A stretch of 64,000 bases of DNA from contig NZ_CP037864.1 in the NCBI RefSeq assembly GCF_004353845.1, positions 434,001 through 498,000 on the forward strand. Reading direction: 5' to 3'. This DNA is from Citrobacter arsenatis (GTDB lineage Bacteria; Pseudomonadota; Gammaproteobacteria; Enterobacterales; Enterobacteriaceae). This document shows positions 49,114 to 57,271 of the stretch, piece after piece. Numbering within the stretch: the stretch's first letter is position 1; each line of letters opens with the position of its first letter. The notes under the pieces are model-generated. The model did not search any database, had not been told where the DNA came from, and saw only the letters and a list, made by a program, of their open reading frames with translations. Both the position numbers and the translations under genes were made by a program.

Positions 49114-49150
49114 AAACCCTCGGGCAGAAATGTCCGGGGGTTTTTCTTTT
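49114..49150 (+). terminator. Terminator of groESL
   Basis: GAAACCCTCGG pairs with CCGGGGGTTTTTC (near 49112-49146) and is followed by a T-rich tract on the plus strand. Confidence 0.8.
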
Positions 49151-49217
49151 GGTCATCTTTTTAGTATATGATTCAGCTACGGACATAAGGTCCAACTAAT
49201 TGATTATGGGGAATGAC

Positions 49218-49571
49218 ATGCACGTGAAATATTTAGCAGGGATCGTTGGTGCCGCGCTACTGATGGCGGGTTGTAGCTCCAGCAACGAACTGAGTTCAGC
49301 CGGACAAAGCGTACGCTTTGTCGAAGACAAGCCTGGTACAGAGTGTCAACTGATTGGCACCGCAACCGGTACGCAAAGCAACTGGCTTTCTGGCCAGCAC
49401 GGCGAAGAAGGTGGCTCTATGCGTGGCGCAGCAAACGATCTGCGTAACCAGGCTGCGGCAATGGGTGGTAACGTGATTTATGGCGTCAGCAGCCCATCAC
49501 AGGGAATGCTGTCCAGCTTTGTTCCTACCGCCAGTGAGATGATTGGACAGGTTTATAAGTGCCCTAACTGA
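49218..49571 (+). CDS. yjeI: Lipoprotein YjeI (DUF4156)
   Basis: A small lipoprotein of 117 residues with signal peptide and lipobox LMAG-Cys19, followed by SSSNELSSAGQSV. The mature part carries the DUF4156 block GTATGTQSNWLSGQHGEEGG and RNQAAAMGGNVIYGVSSP. Function is unknown. An in-frame start at 49200 exists, but the ATG at 49218 with GGGGAA upstream matches E. coli. The gene stands alone, flanked on each side by copies of the same palindromic repeat. Confidence 0.93.
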   Translation: MHVKYLAGIVGAALLMAGCSSSNELSSAGQSVRFVEDKPGTECQLIGTATGTQSNWLSGQHGEEGGSMRGAANDLRNQAAAMGGNVIYGVSSPSQGMLSSFVPTASEMIGQVYKCPN

Positions 49572-49583
49572 TTACACTTCATC

Positions 49584-49687
49584 CTTCAACCTGCCTCTTT
49601 GTTGGCTGCGCTGTGAAACCCCAGTCACATAGTTATCTATGCTCCTGGGGATTTTCTTCGCTTGCCGCCGCGATGCAGATTGAATGA
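49584..49687. repeat. Palindromic intergenic repeat, copy B
   Basis: Same layout as copy A: CTTCAACCTGC, then TTTGTTGGCTGCG, a central stem CCCCAG-TCA-CATAG / CTATG-CTC-CTGGGG around TTAT (49619-49650), then GCTTGCCGCC and GATTGAAT. The inner 3-bp mismatch and scattered changes show it is an older or diverged copy. Confidence 0.65.
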
Positions 49688-49727
49688 TTTTGTGTAATAA
49701 AGTGGGCTGGACAGGCTCATGCAATCG

Positions 49728-49757
49728 TAGGCCTGATAAGCGCAGCGCCATCAGGCA
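49728..49757. repeat. REP at the yjeJ stop codon
   Basis: GTAGGCCTGATAAGCGCAGC then GCCATCAGGC is a single REP. On the minus strand its first six bases, GCC-TGA, are the last codon and the stop of yjeJ. Confidence 0.85.
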
Positions 49758-50614
49758 TTCTGAGCTTTATGCGCAGACTGAATGCGTAAATGGTGCAGCG
49801 CACGCAGACATTGATCCTGATTGAGTTTTTGCGCCTTATCACCTGTTAACGTTCTGACAAAGACCTGGCATGGTACACCGGCAAGTTTTTTCAGCCGCGG
49901 GCTGAAGTCGAGAAGACGGCGAGTAATGGCTTCGGCTTCTTTGCTACCGGAAGGGGCACGAGTTTTTACTACGGAACCACAGAACTGGGTTTTCCCTTTA
50001 TCATCCGTATAGCGGTAAATAATCGCCAGATAATGATTAAACAGGTTATGTTTCCATTCTGGTTGAGTATAAGAGTCGTATTCAAGATTTTCATTTTGCT
50101 GGCAATCAACATCGTACAGCGGCAGGAAATCCAGCAATGATGTAATTCGTAGCGCTAAATCCCGCATGCCAGCATTATTTATTGCATGAATAATTGCCTG
50201 GGCCAGCACCTGAATCTGCAGTTCATTAATCAGTAATTCGTGCGTTTGTCCGTCATGTAGTGTCAGAGCAAATGTTAAGTTTTCCCCTTTATCATCCACC
50301 AACATCAGCGAATTTATACGGCGGTTAATATCCGCATGCTTTAGCTCATCTTCCTGAATTAGTGGAATGTTTTCGTGCATTTTTTTGCTGGCTTTATCGC
50401 ATGCTTTCTCATATTGCAAGCGAGCGTCTTCGCTAAGCTGATGTTTGGCGGATAGCCTACATTCCAGCGCGGTAAGCAGGTCTCTTAATCCAAGCGGAGA
50501 AAGGAAAAACAATGACTCTTTATTTCTGGGTTCTTTTATTTTTAATGCTAATGCAAGAAATTCATTCTTTTGGCGAATAACTCCGCTATTAATGCCTTTA
50601 ATACTTATAGCCAT
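49751..50614 (-). CDS. yjeJ: Uncharacterised protein YjeJ
   Basis: A soluble protein of 287 residues, matching E. coli YjeJ (289 residues) over its length, for example ALALKIKEPRNKESLFFLSP and TRRLLDFSPRLKKLAGVPCQ. There is no signal peptide, membrane segment or catalytic motif I recognise, so no function is given. The 3' end lies inside a REP. The gene is AT-richer than its neighbours and has a 183-bp AT-rich upstream gap before epmB. Confidence 0.85.
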   Translation of the reverse strand: MAISIKGINSGVIRQKNEFLALALKIKEPRNKESLFFLSPLGLRDLLTALECRLSAKHQLSEDARLQYEKACDKASKKMHENIPLIQEDELKHADINRRINSLMLVDDKGENLTFALTLHDGQTHELLINELQIQVLAQAIIHAINNAGMRDLALRITSLLDFLPLYDVDCQQNENLEYDSYTQPEWKHNLFNHYLAIIYRYTDDKGKTQFCGSVVKTRAPSGSKEAEAITRRLLDFSPRLKKLAGVPCQVFVRTLTGDKAQKLNQDQCLRALHHLRIQSAHKAQNA

Positions 50615-50797
50615 AACAGGTTCTCCCTAACCATATATTTATTAATATTCTGGATTTTGAATTATTTATACAGTTTACAAATAATTGATGTTGTAGCGCT
50701 AATTAAAATAGCACATATTAAAAGCGTGGCTCCACTTGTGTAGATTCAAATAATAAGGATTCGAGGTGAGTGTCCGAAATCGGACACTCAATAATGA

Positions 50798-51826
50798 CTA
50801 TTGTTGGCGTAGCTGCAGGTCCAACGGCGTTTTACTTGGCTCTCCGCCAATTTCACGCGCCAGTTTGGGGACCATATAGCCGGAAACCAGCGTCAGCAGC
50901 TCACGCATAATACGACGCGCTTCATCGTCGCTGACCATAAAGTGGGCGGCACCCTGCACTTTGTCCAGTACGTGCAGGTAATAGGGCATCACACACGCAT
51001 CAAACAACGCGTTGCTAAGATTTGCCAGCGTTTGCGCGTTATCGTTCACGCCACGCAGCAAAACGCTTTGGTTGAGTAGCGTAACGCCTGCGGTACGCAG
51101 TCTCACCATGGCCTGGCGAAATGTCTCATCGACCTCATTGGCGTGGTTAATGTGATTGACCAGCAGAATCTGCAAGGAGGAGCGCGCAAAGCGCTGGACC
51201 AGTCCCTCTGTAATACGAGCAGGGATAACAATCGGCAAGCGGCTGTGAATACGCAGACGCTTAATGTGCGGGATGGCTTCCAGTTGCGTGAGCAGCCAGT
51301 CCAGTTCGTGGTCCTTGGCCATTAACGGATCGCCACCGGAGAAGATTATCTCATCCAGCTCTGGATGCGCGCTAATGTAGTCCAGGGCGACCTGCCAGTT
51401 GCGCTTATTGCCCTGGTTTTCAGCATACGGGAAGTGTCGACGGAAGCAGTAGCGACAATTTACCGCACAACCGCCTTTGACCAGCAGCAGTGCCCGGTTA
51501 CGATATTTATGCAGCAGACCGGGAACCACGCTGTGCTGTTCTTCCAGCGGATCGGTCGAGTAGCCTGGTGCGGCAACAAACTCTTCCTGGGAAGTAAGTA
51601 CCTGACGCAAAAGCGGATCGTCCGGATTGCCTTTTTCCATGCGGGCAATAAATGCGCGCGGAACGCGCAGGGCGAAAAGTCGTCTCGCGTCGCGTCCGGC
51701 CAACAGTTTTTCATCTGCGTCTATATTCAAAAGATGCAGAAGTTCATCAGGATCGGTCACAACATCGGCAAGTTGCGATAACCAATCTTCTCTGGATGGG
51801 GTATTTAGGGTTACAATATGCGCCAT
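50798..51826 (-). CDS. epmB: EF-P lysine 2,3-aminomutase EpmB
   Basis: Radical-SAM enzyme that converts (S)-alpha-lysine to (R)-beta-lysine, the form EpmA attaches to elongation factor P. It has 342 residues. The [4Fe-4S] motif CAVNCRYC is at Cys120, Cys124 and Cys127, and the SAM-contact segment IIFSGGDPLMAKDHEL follows. A C-terminal PLP lysine is expected in YMVPKLAREIGGEPSKTPLD. It diverges from efp with only 41 bp between the start codons. The third pathway gene, epmA, is about 9 kb away. Confidence 0.96.
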   Translation of the reverse strand: MAHIVTLNTPSREDWLSQLADVVTDPDELLHLLNIDADEKLLAGRDARRLFALRVPRAFIARMEKGNPDDPLLRQVLTSQEEFVAAPGYSTDPLEEQHSVVPGLLHKYRNRALLLVKGGCAVNCRYCFRRHFPYAENQGNKRNWQVALDYISAHPELDEIIFSGGDPLMAKDHELDWLLTQLEAIPHIKRLRIHSRLPIVIPARITEGLVQRFARSSLQILLVNHINHANEVDETFRQAMVRLRTAGVTLLNQSVLLRGVNDNAQTLANLSNALFDACVMPYYLHVLDKVQGAAHFMVSDDEARRIMRELLTLVSGYMVPKLAREIGGEPSKTPLDLQLRQQ

Positions 51827-51867
51827 TTTGTGGCTTAGCTACCAGTTAACAATTTTCAGAGGGCCTT

Positions 51868-52434
51868 ATGGCAACGTACTATAGCAACGATTTTCGTGCT
51901 GGTCTTAAAATCATGTTGGACGGCGAACCTTATGCGGTTGAAGCCAGCGAATTCGTTAAACCAGGTAAAGGCCAGGCTTTTGCGCGCGTTAAGCTGCGTC
52001 GCCTGCTGACCGGTACTCGCGTAGAGAAAACCTTCAAGTCTACTGACTCCGCTGAAGGCGCAGACGTAGCCGACATGAACCTGACCTTCCTGTATAGCGA
52101 CGGTGAGTTCTGGCACTTTATGAATAACACCACTTTCGAACAGCTGGCTGCAGACGAGAAAGCGGTAGGCGATAACGCTAAATGGCTGCTGGACCAGGCG
52201 GAATGCATCGTGACCCTGTGGAACGGTCAGCCGATCTCCGTGACTCCGCCGAACTTCGTTGAGCTGGAAGTTGTTGAAACCGACCCAGGTCTGAAAGGCG
52301 ATACCGCTGGTACTGGCGGCAAACCGGCTACCCTGTCTACCGGCGCAGTCGTTAAAGTTCCGCTGTTCGTACAGATCGGCGAAGTGATCAAAGTGGATAC
52401 TCGCTCCGGCGAATACGTATCTCGCGTAAAATAA
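51868..52434 (+). CDS. efp: Translation elongation factor P
   Basis: EF-P relieves ribosome stalling at consecutive prolines, 188 residues. Three beta domains are expected. The modified lysine is Lys34 in the loop FVKPGKGQAFARVKLR, where EpmA and EpmB place beta-lysine. The ATG at 51868 has AGAGGG upstream. The sequence is almost identical to E. coli. Its closeness to epmB (divergent) and epmA (9 kb) keeps the whole modification system in this window. Confidence 0.98.
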   Translation: MATYYSNDFRAGLKIMLDGEPYAVEASEFVKPGKGQAFARVKLRRLLTGTRVEKTFKSTDSAEGADVADMNLTFLYSDGEFWHFMNNTTFEQLAADEKAVGDNAKWLLDQAECIVTLWNGQPISVTPPNFVELEVVETDPGLKGDTAGTGGKPATLSTGAVVKVPLFVQIGEVIKVDTRSGEYVSRVK

Positions 52435-52491
52435 GACTTCCATTTGATCTTATGGCGCAGGTTGCTGCGCCATACTTTTTCCAGGGCAGGA

Positions 52492-52626
52492 ATGATGAAA
52501 CGTCTTCTCGGTCTTGTAATGCTCATCCTATTTACCAGCACCCTGCTGACGGGTTGTAATACCGCGCGCGGATTTGGTGAAGACATCAAACATCTTGGCA
52601 ATTCAATCTCACACGCCGCCAGCTAA
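52492..52626 (+). CDS. ecnA: Entericidin A lipoprotein (antidote)
   Basis: A 44-residue lipoprotein with signal peptide and lipobox LLTG-Cys (MMKRLLGLVMLILFTSTLLT, then GCNTARGFGEDIKHLGNSIS). It matches E. coli EcnA, described as the antidote partner of the bacteriolytic EcnB. It is three residues longer in the signal core. The start is the first of two ATGs, with GCAGGA upstream. It follows efp by 57 bp. Confidence 0.93.
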   Translation: MMKRLLGLVMLILFTSTLLTGCNTARGFGEDIKHLGNSISHAAS

Positions 52627-52733
52627 TCCTCTCTCATAGTCTTAAAAACGGTTGTTTATCCATCACACTTGCAGATCTTGTCTATTATTAAGTAGCTATA
52701 CACAAACAATATTGGCTAGAAAAGGAAGACGTT

Positions 52734-52880
52734 ATGGTTAAGAAGACAATTGCTGCGATCTTTTCTGTGTTGGTACTTTCTTCCGTATTAACCGCGTGTA
52801 ATACCACGCGAGGCGTAGGGCAAGATATTTCTGAAGGTGGTAGCGCCATTTCTGGTGCAGCGACAAAAGCTCAGCAATAG
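52734..52880 (+). CDS. ecnB: Entericidin B lipoprotein (bacteriolytic)
   Basis: A 48-residue lipoprotein, beginning MVKKTIAAIFSVLVLSSVLT with lipobox LTA-Cys and ending SGAATKAQQ; same length as E. coli EcnB. In E. coli it is made from a sigma-S promoter in stationary phase and is proposed to promote lysis. The ATG at 52734 has AAGGAAG upstream. A perfect 11-bp hairpin follows its stop and separates it from the convergent ecnR gene. Confidence 0.93.
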   Translation: MVKKTIAAIFSVLVLSSVLTACNTTRGVGQDISEGGSAISGAATKAQQ

Positions 52881-52885
52881 CGATG

Positions 52886-52912
52886 AACGGTACGACGCCG
52901 TGTCGTACCGTT
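52886..52912. terminator. Hairpin between ecnB and ecnR
   Basis: AACGGTACGAC (52886-52896) and GTCGTACCGTT (52902-52912) form a perfect 11-bp stem with a five-base loop. Its last bases overlap the ecnR stop, so it probably ends transcripts from both sides. Confidence 0.8.
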
Positions 52913-53510
52913 AATTCCTCTCCCCAGGTAGCGAGAGAAACGGTGAGTAGCGGTTCCCCAGGTGCAGTTTAATGCGGATATTCCGTTTATAGGTGTAGAC
53001 CGTCTTGCCATGAATGCTGAGTGCGGCGGCGATCGCATTGTTACTTATCCCATCCATCCACATCGACAATACTTTCTCCTCTTGCGGCGTAAGCAGCGGA
53101 GTCGCGTTTTCGGTTATTTCTAATGTGGGGCGAAGTTGTAGCACCTCCTGAATCGTGTGTGAGAGTGCGTTCAGCGTGGTGTGCTTGGTTAAGACCGAAT
53201 GGGCGACGGATTGAGGGGGAGTCGTTGAAGTGTGCTGTCTTTCTACTGATTGCAATAAAATCAGCGGGATGACACCGCAGCTCATAAAAAAGGGCTTAAT
53301 GGACGGACTGGAGTGCGTCTCGCTTATAAAACCGTATAAATCCGCGATCACCAGATGCGGTTTCCACTGCAAAATATGCTCTTTTGCTAGCAGGAGATTA
53401 TTGATCCCTGATACCAGAAATGAGGAACTGAACCTGCCAGAATGATTAAGCAAGGCCTCAATCCCCGTGCGGGTAAAGTGGCACCGGTCAATCACTAAAA
53501 TTTTAAGCAT
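52911..53510 (-). CDS. ecnR: LuxR-family regulator EcnR
   Basis: A 199-residue protein with a receiver-like N-terminal half (MLKILVIDRCHFTRTGIEAL) and a LuxR/NarL helix-turn-helix at about 135-190 (LLTPQEEKVLSMWMDGISNN, then AIAAALSIHGKTVYTYKRNI). The receiver lacks a convincing acidic pocket, so phosphorylation is doubtful. A gene of this type, called ecnR, was described beside the C. freundii entericidins and is absent from E. coli K-12 at this place. It is convergent with ecnB. A role in entericidin control is reported or assumed and cannot be judged from sequence alone. Confidence 0.88.
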   Translation of the reverse strand: MLKILVIDRCHFTRTGIEALLNHSGRFSSSFLVSGINNLLLAKEHILQWKPHLVIADLYGFISETHSSPSIKPFFMSCGVIPLILLQSVERQHTSTTPPQSVAHSVLTKHTTLNALSHTIQEVLQLRPTLEITENATPLLTPQEEKVLSMWMDGISNNAIAAALSIHGKTVYTYKRNIRIKLHLGNRYSPFLSLPGERN

Positions 53511-53702
53511 AACCTTTTCGCATTCAGAAGAGAGACAATCGACTTTCTGGATTCAGAAAGCCCTTCATCATAGAGAACTCCGATGAGTGCCAAATGCGGG
53601 AACTGCGCCGCTAATTATGCTTAATTCTTGCTTTTAGCAGGCAGAGAATAAAAAGGTTGAAATTCATTTTCTTCCGGGCAAAAATGCCATTTCACACATC
53701 AG

Positions 53703-53748
53703 CTTTGCAGGACGACCTGCAAACGCTTCTTTCACCGGGGACGGCCCC
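53703..53748 (+). ncRNA. Guanidine-II riboswitch (mini-ykkC)
   Basis: Two small hairpins with ACGR loops, the defining feature of this class. The first is TTTGCAGG-ACGA-CCTGCAAA (53704-53723). The second is GGGG-ACGG-CCCC (53737-53748). The GGAG ribosome site of gdx follows at 53757-53760, so guanidinium binding would be expected to expose it. Position upstream of a guanidinium exporter confirms the call. Confidence 0.93.
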
Positions 53749-53766
53749 ATTGTTCTGGAGCCTGAT

Positions 53767-54084
53767 ATGTCCTGGATCGTTTTATTAATTGCAGGTCTGC
53801 TTGAAGTTGTCTGGGCGATTGGCCTGAAATATACCCATGGTTTTACGCGTTTGACGCCAAGCATCATTACTATTGCGGCGATGATCGTCAGTATCGCCAT
53901 GCTCTCATGGGCAATGCGTACGTTACCTGTAGGAACCGCCTATGCCGTATGGACCGGTATCGGTGCCGTAGGGGCGGCCATTACAGGGATTTTGCTGCTG
54001 GGTGAATCTGCCAGCCCGGCGCGATTGCTAAGCCTCGGGCTGATTGTTGCCGGCATTATCGGTCTGAAGCTGAGCACTCACTAA
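53767..54084 (+). CDS. gdx: Guanidinium exporter Gdx (SugE)
   Basis: A small multidrug-resistance-family membrane protein, 105 residues, with four helices and the essential Glu13 in [20 protein letters not shown]. The SugE/Gdx branch exports guanidinium with proton exchange, and some members give tolerance to quaternary ammonium compounds. A guanidine-II riboswitch lies directly upstream, which fixes the physiological substrate. Its stop overlaps the stop of the convergent blc gene by 4 bp. Confidence 0.96.
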
Positions 54085-54614
54085 GCGCCGGGCTGTTTTA
54101 CCCAAATCAGCTTATTCACCTCAAACCCTTCCCGGGTCGCGATGGCCAGCATTTGCTGTTTCATTTCATCTGAAATAGTCGGGGTCCGTGAAAGGATCCA
54201 CAGGTAGTCGCGATCCGGCCCGCAAACTAGCGCGTGACGATATTCCCGATCGAGGGCAATCACGTTATACCCACCATAGAAAGGGCCAAAGAATGAAACC
54301 TTGAGCGCCGCACGGTTTGGCTCGCCGGTGAAGTAGGCTTTTCCCTCCGTTTTCTGCCACATTCCCCTGTCCGGGTTATAGCCCTTGTTGATAACGTTGA
54401 TACCGCCGTCGTCGCGCAGACTGTAGGTTGCGGTCACTTTTTCCAGTCCACGTTCAAATCGATGGTCGAAACGCGCAATTTCATACCAGGTGCCCAGGTA
54501 GCGTTTGGCATCAAAGTTATTTACCACGGCCACGCCTTTCGGCGGTGTAGGGGAACTGCAAGCGACAACCAGAAATGCAGCCGTAACTGCAGCAACGACG
54601 GGCAGAATGCGCAT
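54081..54614 (-). CDS. blc: Outer-membrane lipocalin Blc
   Basis: Bacterial lipocalin, 177 residues, anchored to the outer membrane and thought to handle lysophospholipids under stress. Signal peptide with lipobox LVVA-Cys19, then the lipocalin motif [20 protein letters not shown] (about residues 35-54). Later conserved strands include [20 protein letters not shown]. It lies downstream of ampC in the same direction, separated by 93 bp, and is convergent with gdx. Confidence 0.96.
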
Positions 54615-54707
54615 GGGATTTTCCTTGCTGTATTTTTGTTAAGTGTAGATGACAGCAGGAAAAAGAGGGAAAGAAAGGAGACCCGATATCCCGGGCCTCC
54701 TTGTCCA

Positions 54708-55853
54708 TTACTGCAGTTTTTCCAGAATGCGCCAGGCGGCCTCGACGCGAGCCGGGTTTGGATAGCTCTTGTTTGCCAGCATCACGATGCCAAGGTTTTT
54801 TTCTGGAACGAAAGCAACGTAGCTACCGAATCCGCCAGTGGATCCCGTTTTATGCACCCATGATGCTTTCACAGCAGGTGCGGGCGGGTTTACCTCAACG
54901 GCGGGAAGTGCAGCCAGCGCCACTTTGCTGTCGCTGCCGTTAATTATTGAGTCGGCTTTAACCGGCCAGTTCAGCATCTCCCAGCCTAAGCCCTGGTACA
55001 TATCGCCAATACGCCAGTAACGTGACTGCGCAAGCTCGATGCCCTGCTGAAGCGTTTTCTCCTGCACCAGGCTGGCATCCATGTTGGCCTGAACCCAGCG
55101 GGTCATATCGACAACACTCGATTTTACCCCATAGGCTTCAGCATCAAGTTGGCCAGGGGATACATGCACAGGCTTTCCTTCGCGATAGCCCCAGGCATAA
55201 TCTTTTTGTTCGCTCTGTGGAACCGTGATCCAGGTATGTGCCAGTTTTAATGGCTGCAGGACGCGTTTGGTCATCGCCTCTTCGTAGCTCATACCTGAAG
55301 GTTTCACCGCCAGTTCGCCAAACAGACCAATGCTGGAGTTAGCGTAAAGACGTTTAGCGCCAGGGGCCCATTGCGGCTGCCAGTTTTGATAAAAGCGTAG
55401 TAAGGCGGCTTTATCCGTAACGTCGTCGGGAATCTGAAGCGGCAGGCCGCCTGCCGTATAGGTGGCTAAGTGCAGCAGGCTAATACCCTGCCACTGTTTA
55501 CCCATCAGTTCAGGCCAGTATTGCGCGACCGGATCGCTGAGCTTGATTTCGCCGCGGGCAATGGCATCTCCACCCAGCACGCCGTTGAACGTCTTACTGA
55601 CTGAGCCGAGCTCAAACAGTGTTTGCTCAGTGACTGGACGGTTATTGGCGATATCGGCTTTACCCCAGGTAAAGTAATAAGGTTTCCCCTGGTAGATAAC
55701 CGCAACGGCCATACCCGGAATAGCCTGCTTTTGCATCAGTGGTGTGATGGTGCGGTTAACGATATCGGCAATTTGTTGTTCTGTTTTAGCGGCGGCAAAC
55801 GTGGAGAAAGAGGCTGTCAGCAGCAGCGCGCAGCATATCGATTTTTTCATCAT
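54708..55853 (-). CDS. ampC: Class C beta-lactamase AmpC, CMY type
   Basis: Periplasmic serine cephalosporinase, 381 residues with a 20-residue signal peptide (MMKKSICCALLLTASFSTFA). Active-site motifs are SVSK with Ser84 (Ser64 of the mature enzyme), YAN in RLYANSSIG, and KTG in WVHKTGSTGG. The sequence is of the C. freundii/CMY-2 group but differs from CMY-2 as I remember it at roughly twenty positions. The ATG at 55853 follows GGAACTGATTTC; the longer frame is not used. It diverges from ampR, with an AmpR operator between. This is the chromosomal, inducible arrangement; no insertion sequence is nearby. Confidence 0.97.
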   Translation of the reverse strand: MMKKSICCALLLTASFSTFAAAKTEQQIADIVNRTITPLMQKQAIPGMAVAVIYQGKPYYFTWGKADIANNRPVTEQTLFELGSVSKTFNGVLGGDAIARGEIKLSDPVAQYWPELMGKQWQGISLLHLATYTAGGLPLQIPDDVTDKAALLRFYQNWQPQWAPGAKRLYANSSIGLFGELAVKPSGMSYEEAMTKRVLQPLKLAHTWITVPQSEQKDYAWGYREGKPVHVSPGQLDAEAYGVKSSVVDMTRWVQANMDASLVQEKTLQQGIELAQSRYWRIGDMYQGLGWEMLNWPVKADSIINGSDSKVALAALPAVEVNPPAPAVKASWVHKTGSTGGFGSYVAFVPEKNLGIVMLANKSYPNPARVEAAWRILEKLQ

Positions 55854-55943
55854 GAAATCAGTTCCGTAATTGAAAGCGAAAGAGTGTCCGGGCCCGTCAG
55901 ACGCAATCAGTGTGTTTGATTTGTACCGTATTGACAAACGGTT

Positions 55944-55958
55944 AAATTTAGCAGCAGA
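55944..55958. promoter_or_regulatory. AmpR operator between ampC and ampR
   Basis: On the minus strand the sequence is TCTGCTGCTAAATTT, a LysR-type T-N11-A site identical to that described for C. freundii and Enterobacter AmpR. A TTGTCA minus-35-like sequence for ampC follows (TGACAA at 55932-55937 on the plus strand). Confidence 0.85.
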
Positions 55959-55984
55959 TATAAGTTTTTCTAACAGGCCAGATG

Positions 55985-56860
55985 ATGACGCGTAGCTATA
56001 TCCCTCTTAACTCGCTGCGGGCTTTTGAAGCAGCGGCCAGACATCTCAGCTTTACCCGCGCGGCGATTGAGCTCAATGTGACGCATTCTGCAATAAGCCA
56101 GCATGTCAAATCGCTGGAACAGCAGCTGAATTGTCAGCTTTTTGTGCGCGGTTCTCGTGGGTTAATGTTGACAACTGAAGGGGAAAGTCTGTTACCTGTA
56201 CTTAATGACTCTTTCGATCGTATGGCCGGGATGCTGGATCGTTTTGCCACGAAACAGACTCAGGAAAAACTTAAAATTGGCGTAGTGGGGACTTTTGCTA
56301 TCGGCTGCCTTTTTCCTCTGCTGAGCGATTTTAAGCGCAACTACCCGCATATTGATTTACATATTTCCACTCACAATAACCGTGTGGATCCCGCCGCTGA
56401 AGGGCTGGATTATACCATCCGCTACGGAGGGGGAGCCTGGCACGATACCGATGCGCAATATTTATGTAGCGCGCTGATGTCTCCGCTGTGTTCGCCAGCA
56501 TTGGCCTCGCAGATTAAAGCACCTGCGGATATCCTGAAATTTCCGCTATTGCGATCGTATCGACGTGATGAATGGACGCTTTGGATGCAGGCCGCCGGAG
56601 AAGCGCCTCCGTCACCGACGCACAACGTGGTAGTGTTTGACTCGTCCGTAACCATGCTGGAAGCCGCGCAGGCGGGGATCGGTGTGGCAATTGCACCGGT
56701 AAGAATGTTCACGCATCTGCTCGGCAGTGAGCGTATCGTGCAGCCTTTTTTAACGCAGATTGATTTGGGGAGCTATTGGATAACGCGTTTGCAATCTCGC
56801 CCGGAGACGTCAGCGATGCGCGAGTTTTCCCGTTGGTTGACTGGGGTGTTGCACAAATAA
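55985..56860 (+). CDS. ampR: LysR-family beta-lactamase regulator AmpR
   Basis: Activator and repressor of ampC that senses muropeptides released from cell-wall recycling, 291 residues. The winged helix-turn-helix is at about 5-65 (LSFTRAAIELNVTHSAISQH). The effector domain covers about 90-285 (KIGVVGTFAIGCLFPLLSDF and the later GLDYTIRYGGGAW). The start at 55985 gives the known C. freundii length; an ATG one codon earlier is also possible. It is divergent from ampC and convergent with the frd operon. E. coli K-12 lacks this gene, and its ampC is constitutive and low. Confidence 0.96.
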   Translation: MTRSYIPLNSLRAFEAAARHLSFTRAAIELNVTHSAISQHVKSLEQQLNCQLFVRGSRGLMLTTEGESLLPVLNDSFDRMAGMLDRFATKQTQEKLKIGVVGTFAIGCLFPLLSDFKRNYPHIDLHISTHNNRVDPAAEGLDYTIRYGGGAWHDTDAQYLCSALMSPLCSPALASQIKAPADILKFPLLRSYRRDEWTLWMQAAGEAPPSPTHNVVVFDSSVTMLEAAQAGIGVAIAPVRMFTHLLGSERIVQPFLTQIDLGSYWITRLQSRPETSAMREFSRWLTGVLHK

Positions 56861-56863
56861 AAA

Positions 56864-56890
56864 GGCCCGCCAATGGCGGGCCTGATAATT
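56864..56890. terminator. Terminator between ampR and frdD
   Basis: GGCCCGCC-AAT-GGCGGGCC (56864-56882) is a perfect 8-bp stem with A-residues before it, giving a T-rich tail on the minus strand. It ends the frd operon and could also serve ampR. Confidence 0.85.
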
Positions 56891-56901
56891 AACGCATGCG
56901 T

Positions 56902-57258
56902 TTAGATGGTCAGGATACCAATAGCCGTTACAACGGTCAGGATAGCTGCCAGTCCGTAGAATACCCATTTGCCAGCAGGCACGTGGATTTTCAGGTCATG
57001 CATCGCGTGGTGCATACGGTGTAAACCGCACCACAGCGGCAGAACGATCATCAGGAACAGAAATGCACGTCCGATGAAGCTCTGAGCGAATGCCAGTACG
57101 CGTTCGTAGGTGAAAGCATCAGGAACAAAGCCCAGCGGCAGCATAATGCCTACCAGCAGGATCATCACCGGCGCAATGATTGCGCTCCACATACCGCCTG
57201 CACCAAACAGGCCCCAGAATACGGGTTCGTCAGAGCGTTTTGGATTTGGATTAATCAT
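56902..57258 (-). CDS. frdD: Fumarate reductase membrane anchor FrdD
   Basis: A 13-kDa membrane subunit of quinol:fumarate reductase, 118 residues (E. coli 119), with three helices. It starts MINPNPKRSDEPVFWGLFGA and contains WCGLHRMHHAMHDLKIHVPA. The ATG at 57258 has AAGGAG upstream; an open extension to 57291 is rejected. It is the last gene of frdABCD, 13 bp after frdC. Confidence 0.97.
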   Translation of the reverse strand: MINPNPKRSDEPVFWGLFGAGGMWSAIIAPVMILLVGIMLPLGFVPDAFTYERVLAFAQSFIGRAFLFLMIVLPLWCGLHRMHHAMHDLKIHVPAGKWVFYGLAAILTVVTAIGILTI

Positions 57259-57271
57259 TATTCCGGACTCC

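Noticed and set aside
53664..53900. 78-codon minus-strand frame across the gdx leader
   Set aside because: It runs opposite to the riboswitch and the start of gdx and has no support of its own.
54081..56860. Plasmid-derived or transposed ampC
   Set aside because: No ISEcp1, IS26 or other transposase is present; flanking blc and frd genes match the native chromosomal order.
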